Positions 13,879 to 18,629 of a stretch of 18,629 bases of DNA are shown here, piece by piece; the first letter of the stretch is position 1, and every line of letters starts with the position of its first letter. Below the pieces are notes generated by a model. The model saw only the letters and a list, made by a program, of their open reading frames with translations. It did no database searches and was not told the DNA's origin. The stretch is from Opitutia bacterium. Lineage in GTDB: Bacteria > Verrucomicrobiota > Verrucomicrobiae > Opitutales > UBA953. The stretch covers positions 1-18,629 of the forward strand of contig CANHZL010000020.1 of assembly GCA_947465345.1 (NCBI GenBank). Reading direction: 5' to 3'. The position numbers and the translations under genes are program-made.

Positions 13879-15411
13879 ATGCACGAACTGACCCCAGACG
13901 TCGAATCGCCGGCCAAGCACACCGAGCGCGACCATGGGGGCATCGCCGGGCACCCACGGGGGCTCAGCATGCTCTTCTACGCCGAGATGTGGGAACGGTT
14001 TTCCTACTACGGCATGCGGGCCATCCTCCTGCTGTTCATGATCGCGCCCCTCGCGATGGGCGGGATGGGAATGGATCAGGGTTTGGCCACGCAAATCTAC
14101 GGTAATTACACCATGGCCAGCTACATGGTCTGCATCCTGGGCGGCTTCCTCGCGGACAACTTCATCGGCGCCCGGCGCGCGGTGCTAATCGGCGGCCTCA
14201 TCATTACCGCCGGCCACTACTGCCTGGCGTTCGCTTCCGTCCCGACGTTCTACGCCGGGCTCATCCTTGTCGCGCTCGGCACCGGCCTGCTCAAGCCAAG
14301 CATCAGCACGCTCGTCGGTGGACTCTATTCTCATGGCGACACGCGTCGCGACGCCGGCTTCTCGCTCTTCTACATGGGCATCAACCTCGGCGCGTTCGCC
14401 GCGCCGTTGGTCGTTGGGTGGCTCGCGCAAGGCGAACAGTTTAAAGCCCTGCTCACCGGCTGGGGACTCGATCCGACGCATAGCTGGCACTGGGGCTTTG
14501 CGGCCGCGGGCATCGGCATGACCTTCGGCATGATCGTGTATCTGCGCCACTGGCACTGGCTCTCGCATATCGGCCATCCTCCTGAAGCGACTGCGCCGAA
14601 GCCGTGGGGTAAGCTCGCGCTGGTCGCGCTCGGCACCGCCGCGTTGCTCGGCGTGATGATTGCTTCTGACTACTTTGCCTGGATCAACCCCGTCGTCTTT
14701 GCATTGCCGTTCGTGGGCGTAATCTGGTTCGGTGTCGTGCGCCGGGACCAGGACAGCAAACGCATCGCGGCGATTCTCGTGTTCTTCGTCTGCGCCATCC
14801 TATTCTGGGCCGTTTTCGAACAAGCCGGCTCCTCGCTCACGCTCTTCGCCGACGAACTGACGCTTAATAAACTGCTTGGTTTCGATTTTCCATCGTCTTG
14901 GTTTCAGTCGGTGAACTCGCTCTTCATCCTGGTGCTCGCACCGCTGTTCGCATGGCTCTGGGTGAGTCTGCGGGAACGCCAGCCCTCAATCCCGATGAAG
15001 TTCGTCTGGGGCCTCGTGTTCCTCGGGCTATCGTTTGCACTCCTTGTTCCCGCCGCGCAGCTCACCGCCACCGGCAAGGTGAGCCCTTGGTGGCTGATCG
15101 GCGTCTACTTCCTCCAAACGATCGGCGAACTCTGCCTGAGTCCCGTCGGCCTAAGCGCGATGACGAAACTCGCACCCGCTAAGCTAACAGGTCTCGTGAT
15201 GGGAATCTGGTTTCTCGGAACCGCGCTCGGCAATAAGCTCGCCGGCGTGGTCGCGGCCGAGTTCAACGCCAAGGATCCGCAGGCCCTCGCGCACTTCTTC
15301 TGGCAGCAAGCCCTCCTTGTGGGCGGCATGACCGTGCTCCTCCTGGTACTCGTCCCCTGGGTTCGCCGGCTAACCGGTGAAACTGGAGCGATGGATCAGA
15401 GCTCGGCTTGA
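13879..15411 (+). CDS. Proton-coupled oligopeptide transporter (POT/PTR2 family)
   Basis: This 510-residue inner-membrane MFS protein imports di- and tripeptides with protons. After a short hydrophilic N-terminus, helix 1 contains the POT proton-coupling motif ExxERFxYYG at 36-45 (EMWERFSYYG). Further family features are the GGFLADNFIGAR loop between helices 2 and 3 and FWAVFEQAGSSLTLFADE around helix 7. The late segment GELCLSPVGLSAMTKLAP matches the family's helix-10 region. About 14 hydrophobic segments can be seen, as in bacterial POTs with two extra central helices. TATAAC at 13865-13870 lies 8 nt before the ATG and could be a -10 for a leaderless message, but no -35 is evident. The end overlaps the convergent exonuclease III gene by 16 nt. 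Confidence 0.93.
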   Translation: MHELTPDVESPAKHTERDHGGIAGHPRGLSMLFYAEMWERFSYYGMRAILLLFMIAPLAMGGMGMDQGLATQIYGNYTMASYMVCILGGFLADNFIGARRAVLIGGLIITAGHYCLAFASVPTFYAGLILVALGTGLLKPSISTLVGGLYSHGDTRRDAGFSLFYMGINLGAFAAPLVVGWLAQGEQFKALLTGWGLDPTHSWHWGFAAAGIGMTFGMIVYLRHWHWLSHIGHPPEATAPKPWGKLALVALGTAALLGVMIASDYFAWINPVVFALPFVGVIWFGVVRRDQDSKRIAAILVFFVCAILFWAVFEQAGSSLTLFADELTLNKLLGFDFPSSWFQSVNSLFILVLAPLFAWLWVSLRERQPSIPMKFVWGLVFLGLSFALLVPAAQLTATGKVSPWWLIGVYFLQTIGELCLSPVGLSAMTKLAPAKLTGLVMGIWFLGTALGNKLAGVVAAEFNAKDPQALAHFFWQQALLVGGMTVLLLVLVPWVRRLTGETGAMDQSSA

Positions 15412-16163
15412 ACGCGCACCGACACCGGGCAGTGATCTGAACCCGTGACCTTGTCGTGGATGTCCGGCTGCGAATACTTCAAGCCATCGGACGTCAGGCA
15501 GTAATCCAAGCGCCAACCGATATTACGGGCGCGGATACCAGGACGATAGGACCACCAGCTGTAACGCTTAGCTAATTCAGGATGCTCCGCGCGGAAGGTG
15601 TCCGTGAAGCCGTGTTGCGAAAGGAGCTGGCTAAAAGATTCGCGCTCTTCGTCGGTGAAGCCCGCGTTGCGGCGATTCGTCGAAGGATTAGCGAGGTCGA
15701 TCTCGGCGTGCGCGACGTTGAGGTCGCCACAGACTACCACGGGTTTCTTCTTCGCGAGGCGGGCGAGGTATTTGCGGAAATCGGCGTCCCACTGCAGGCG
15801 ATAATCGAGACGCTCGAGTTCGCGCTGGGAATTCGGCACGTAGGCGCTGACGACGAAAAGCCCGTTGAATTCCGCCGTGACCACGCGGCCTTCGGCGGGA
15901 TGGTCGCCCGGAAAATCGGTGGCGACAGAAAGTGGCGCCTTCTTGGAGAGGACAGCGGTGCCGGAGTAACCCTTCTTCTCGGCTTCATGCCAGCACTGAT
16001 GCGGGAAAGCTAGGCCCAGCGCGGAGGCGACGGCGGTCTCACACTTCGTCTCCTGCAGGCAGAGCACATCCGGATCAGCGGCGGCGATGAAATCGGCGAG
16101 CCCCTTGCCGAGCGCGGAGCGCACGCCGTTGACGTTCCAGGAATAGATCTTCGCGTGACTCAC
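15396..16163 (-). CDS. xth: Exodeoxyribonuclease III / AP endonuclease
   Basis: This 255-residue DNA repair enzyme cuts at abasic sites and removes 3' blocking groups in base-excision repair. Active-site residues of the family are in place: N10 in SWNVNG, E38 in LQETK, Y108 in VSAYVPN, D147/N149 in GDLNVAH, WWSYRPGIRARNIGWRLDY at about 203-221, and D243-H244 in GSDHCPV. Size and motifs favour the short ExoA-type branch. The start is a GTG at 16163, 7 nt after the upstream stop, because it yields the canonical SHAKIYSWNVNG N-terminus; the frame stays open to 16349 only over a non-homologous stretch that overlaps the neighbouring gene. It is the third gene after guaB. Confidence 0.94.
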   Translation of the reverse strand: MSHAKIYSWNVNGVRSALGKGLADFIAAADPDVLCLQETKCETAVASALGLAFPHQCWHEAEKKGYSGTAVLSKKAPLSVATDFPGDHPAEGRVVTAEFNGLFVVSAYVPNSQRELERLDYRLQWDADFRKYLARLAKKKPVVVCGDLNVAHAEIDLANPSTNRRNAGFTDEERESFSQLLSQHGFTDTFRAEHPELAKRYSWWSYRPGIRARNIGWRLDYCLTSDGLKYSQPDIHDKVTGSDHCPVSVRVQAEL

Positions 16164-16170
16164 GGACGAC

Positions 16171-16980
16171 TTACTTGAAGAGCTGGTTAATCTTACGATC
16201 GAGATCCTTGCCCTTCTCGGCAGCCTTCGGCTCGGCCGTCGGCGTCGGTGCGACAACGGGGGTCGCAGGAGCATCGGGCTTGTTGCCGAAAAGGACATCG
16301 ACTCGCTGGGCCAGCGTGAGCGGGCCCTTCGGCGTGACGTCGGCAGCAACTACCGGGGCAACGCTGGTTGCAGGGGTGACTGGGGCGGCGACGGGAACCG
16401 CGGCGACTGGGGCGGAGGCTTCGATGGGTAAGTCGATCTTCGTGCCCTTGGCGACCAGGTCGGCGACCCGCTTGCCGAGCTCGGTGCTAAAATCCGTCTG
16501 AGCGCTCTTGATCTCGAACTTCGCGCCTTTGGCGCGCACCTCGAGCGAACCGTCGGCGAGAACCTTAGAGAGCTGGAGAACAGTACCGACCTCGAGCGCG
16601 AGATCCTGGACCTTCTTGCCATCGGCGAAGACGGCGGCCGTGGTCGCGGTCGTCACCGCTACTGAATTCGGCCAAAGGATGAGGTGCTCGGAGATGGATT
16701 TGAAATCGAGCGTGGGCTCGGTGGACGCGGCGACGGGGGCTGGCTTAGCCACTTCGCTGACCGTCGCCTTAATAGGCGAGACCGCAGGGATCGGTGCGGG
16801 CACCGGCGCCTTGGCGACCGCTGTCACCGGGGCGGCGACCGGGGTGAACTCGACGGGCTTCAGGGAGCCAGGATTCCGGCTGACGACGACGTTGAAGGTC
16901 GGGGTGAAGAACAGGATGCCACCGGCGCCGACCAGCGCGCCGAAAAGGAAAAGGAGCAGACCTCGAAAGAAAGCGGCCAT
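16171..16980 (-). CDS. Membrane-anchored Pro/Ala/Val-rich protein, unknown function
   Basis: A 269-residue protein that I do not recognise. An N-terminal membrane helix (about 6-27) acts as anchor. Low-complexity Pro/Ala/Val linkers cover about 43-90, 189-220 and 235-255. One compact domain at about 91-185 is predicted to be beta-rich (SVAVTTATTAAVFADGKKV, GTVLQLSKVLADGSLEVRA), like an SH3-type barrel. The C-terminus carries two similar short motifs: LAQRVDVLFG at 223-232 and LDRKINQLFK at 260-269, separated by a Pro-rich linker. The linkers suggest it spans part of the periplasm. It lies 8 nt after guaB and 7 nt before the exonuclease gene, so it is in the same operon without an obvious shared function. 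Confidence 0.75.
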   Translation of the reverse strand: MAAFFRGLLLFLFGALVGAGGILFFTPTFNVVVSRNPGSLKPVEFTPVAAPVTAVAKAPVPAPIPAVSPIKATVSEVAKPAPVAASTEPTLDFKSISEHLILWPNSVAVTTATTAAVFADGKKVQDLALEVGTVLQLSKVLADGSLEVRAKGAKFEIKSAQTDFSTELGKRVADLVAKGTKIDLPIEASAPVAAVPVAAPVTPATSVAPVVAADVTPKGPLTLAQRVDVLFGNKPDAPATPVVAPTPTAEPKAAEKGKDLDRKINQLFK

Positions 16981-16988
16981 GGGTCTGA

Positions 16989-18563
16989 TCAGGAGCCGGC
17001 TTTGATTTCGATCACGTCGTGCGGAGCGGCTTCACGCTGACCGGCCGGAGTAACGCGAATGTAGCGGGCGCGCTTGCGGTGCTCCGCGAGGTTCGCGGCG
17101 CCGAGGTAACCGAGGCCGCTCTGGACGCCGCCGGCGAGGGTGCCGAGCACTTGGTCGACCGTGCCAGAAACTTCCTTGAGCGCTTCGATGCCTTCGGCCG
17201 CGACCTTGCTGAACTTACCGCTGGCGGAATGGCCGTAGCGGGCGGCGGAACCCTTGCGCATGGCTTCATGCGAACCCATACCGCGGTACTCCTTATAAGT
17301 CTTACCGTTAATTTCCATCAGCTTGCCCGGGGCTTCACGGCTGCCGGCGAGGAGACCGCCAAGGATGACCGCATCAGCGAGGGTGAGCGCCTTGACGATG
17401 TCGCCGCTCTTCGTGATGCCGCCGTCGGCGAGGATGCGCACGCCCTTCTTGGCGGCGGCGCGGGAAGCGACGTAAAGTGCGGTGAGCTGCGGGATGCCGA
17501 CGCCGGCCACAATGCGGGTGGTGCAAATCGAACCAGGTCCTTGGCCGATCTTGACGGTATCCGCACCAGCCGCAGCGAGGAACTCGACGCCTTCGCCGCT
17601 GGTGACGTTGCCGGCGATGAGCGTGATATTCTTGTGGGCCTTGCGCAGCAGGCGCAGCGCGTCGCCAACGCCCTTGGTATGGCCATGGGCGGTGGAGATT
17701 GCCAGGGCGTCCGCGCCTTCATCGATGAGCGCGGCGACGTGGGCGAGCAGGCGGGTGCGGTCAATCTCGCCGTCGGCGTTACGGGGCACCGAAATAGCGA
17801 CGCCAACGCGAAGGCGGAAATCGATGTCGCGGGTCGGGCGGACGTGGGCGCGGGATTCTTCGGAGATGCGCTCGATGTCGCTCAGGGTGAAGAGTCCGCG
17901 CAGCTTGTTCTTCGCGTCGACAACGAGGAGCTTGTTCTGGCCAACGTGATCGGAGAACTTGCGGTCGGCGGTGGCGATAGGATCCTTGCCGAGATCTTTT
18001 TCGGCCACAGTGAAGACCTTGTCGCGGGGTGTCATGACCGCGGCGACCTTACGCTGACCGTGGCGCTCTTTGACTGTGCTACCCGGGAGTAGACCCAGAA
18101 GCGTACCGTCGGAGGAAGTGACCGGGAAAGTGCTGAAGGCCAGCCCCTCGTGTTCGATGCGTGCGAGGACCTGAGCGATGGTATCGTCGGCCGAGACGAC
18201 GGCTGGGTCGCCGATCATGCCGTGGATGTGGTTCTTCACGCGACGGACTTCGGCCACCTGGTCGGCTTCCGGCATATTATAGTGAAGGAGGCCCAGGCCG
18301 CCGTTGAGGGCCATCGCGATGGCCATCCGGTGTTCGGTGACCGTATCCATGTCCGATGAGACGATCGGGAGGGACAGGGGCAGGGAGTCGGAGAGGGACG
18401 AATCAAGGCGGGTCATCCGGGGGAGGACCTCGGAGTAGCGGGTCGCCAGGGAGACGTCGTCATACGTCAGGCCGAGGCCAGCATTGGCGGGGAAGAAGTC
18501 GTCCGCGGACAGGTAAAAGCGTTCGTCTAGGGAAACGCGGCCCTTGGATTTCGAGGAGGCCAT
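16989..18563 (-). CDS. guaB: IMP dehydrogenase
   Basis: This 524-residue enzyme oxidises IMP to XMP with NAD, the rate-limiting step to GMP. The TIM-barrel core is split by a tandem CBS pair (about 115-240). The catalytic Cys is C347 in [18 protein letters not shown]. The phosphate site [15 protein letters not shown] and the flap RY in GSAARYGH are present. The ATG at 18563 is used; the frame runs to 18614, but that would translate through the hairpins of the leader. Two substitutions stand out. The Asp normally preceding TAHGH is Ser (S290), and the usual SAAMDTVTE segment reads SSDMDTVTE. Also, the usual EGxxGRVPYKG flap region is replaced by [11 protein letters not shown]. It is IMPDH-like overall, but activity is not assured. 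Confidence 0.9.
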   Translation of the reverse strand: MASSKSKGRVSLDERFYLSADDFFPANAGLGLTYDDVSLATRYSEVLPRMTRLDSSLSDSLPLSLPIVSSDMDTVTEHRMAIAMALNGGLGLLHYNMPEADQVAEVRRVKNHIHGMIGDPAVVSADDTIAQVLARIEHEGLAFSTFPVTSSDGTLLGLLPGSTVKERHGQRKVAAVMTPRDKVFTVAEKDLGKDPIATADRKFSDHVGQNKLLVVDAKNKLRGLFTLSDIERISEESRAHVRPTRDIDFRLRVGVAISVPRNADGEIDRTRLLAHVAALIDEGADALAISTAHGHTKGVGDALRLLRKAHKNITLIAGNVTSGEGVEFLAAAGADTVKIGQGPGSICTTRIVAGVGIPQLTALYVASRAAAKKGVRILADGGITKSGDIVKALTLADAVILGGLLAGSREAPGKLMEINGKTYKEYRGMGSHEAMRKGSAARYGHSASGKFSKVAAEGIEALKEVSGTVDQVLGTLAGGVQSGLGYLGAANLAEHRKRARYIRVTPAGQREAAPHDVIEIKAGS

Positions 18564-18629
18564 GAGTGGTCGGTTTCCCCAAAGGGTGTTAGGCACCCCC
18601 CTAAGGGGTGGCAAATTGATTTTGCGAGT
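18564..18629 (-). promoter_or_regulatory. Structured guaB leader with competing hairpins
   Basis: The 66 bases before guaB contain several overlapping inverted repeats. CACCCC/GGGGTG uses arms 18594-18599 and 18605-18610. GGGTG/CACCC uses arms 18584-18588 and 18594-18598, so the two cannot form together. GCAAA/TTTGC flanks ATCAA near the window end. No clear promoter is visible, and the window edge cuts the leader. An attenuation-type control of guaB is possible but not shown. Confidence 0.4.

Noticed and set aside
13865..13879. Leaderless promoter TATAAC before the POT transporter
   Set aside because: A lone -10-like hexamer in a C-rich tract without a -35 at proper spacing; kept only as a remark in the gene entry.
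17019..18092. Plus-strand open frame (357 codons) opposite guaB
   Set aside because: Acidic/Ala/Gly-rich composition typical of a reverse-complement shadow; guaB is unambiguous on the minus strand.
1..18629. CRISPR arrays, transposons, phage genes, tRNA or rRNA genes
   Set aside because: No regularly spaced repeats, transposase or integrase motifs, or recognisable tRNA cloverleaf or rRNA core sequences were seen.

Overview
The window is a GC-rich, gene-dense chromosomal segment with almost no intergenic space. It carries housekeeping and metabolic genes, and I see no phage, transposon, CRISPR or tRNA/rRNA signal. Shine-Dalgarno sequences are rare, and many starts are coupled by ATGA/GTGA overlaps. 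The gene content (long-form HisG, type III pantothenate kinase, FeoA/FeoB with a Cys-rich partner, an AguA/AguB putrescine route) and the protein style fit a Verrucomicrobiota bacterium, most likely Opitutae-like. That placement is inference, not a database result.

Layout. (1) 24-2037, plus strand: a membrane-anchored LysM protein, a NUDIX hydrolase and a PfkB-family kinase. A perfect intrinsic terminator hairpin lies inside the NUDIX coding region. (2) 2034-7446, minus strand: a probable seven-gene run read as AsmA-like protein, grpE, dnaJ, nadC, birA, coaX and a small membrane protein. It joins protein folding with NAD, biotin and CoA cofactor metabolism and collides tail-to-tail with the PfkB gene in a shared CTAG. 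A minus-strand terminator at 7514-7546 isolates this run from the lipoprotein gene upstream. (3) 7582-10850: the lipoprotein gene diverges from a plus-strand hisG-aguB-aguA run (first step of histidine synthesis, then agmatine to putrescine).

(4) 10851-11031 is a repeat- and hairpin-bearing spacer. (5) 11032-13755, minus strand: the iron-uptake operon feoA-feoB-FeoB-associated Cys-rich protein, under a TTGACA promoter with a Fur-box-like palindrome over the predicted transcription start, followed by a 40-residue very basic small ORF. (6) 13879-15411, plus strand: a proton-coupled oligopeptide (POT) transporter, overlapping by 16 nt the convergent exonuclease III gene. (7) 15396-18629, minus strand: guaB (IMP dehydrogenase), a membrane-anchored Pro/Ala-rich protein and exonuclease III, with a guaB leader made of competing hairpins.

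No clearly novel multi-gene system is visible. The most notable items are the intragenic terminator in the NUDIX gene, the Fur-type feo control region, two small ORFs near feoB, the substitutions in the IMP dehydrogenase active-site region, and the structured guaB leader.
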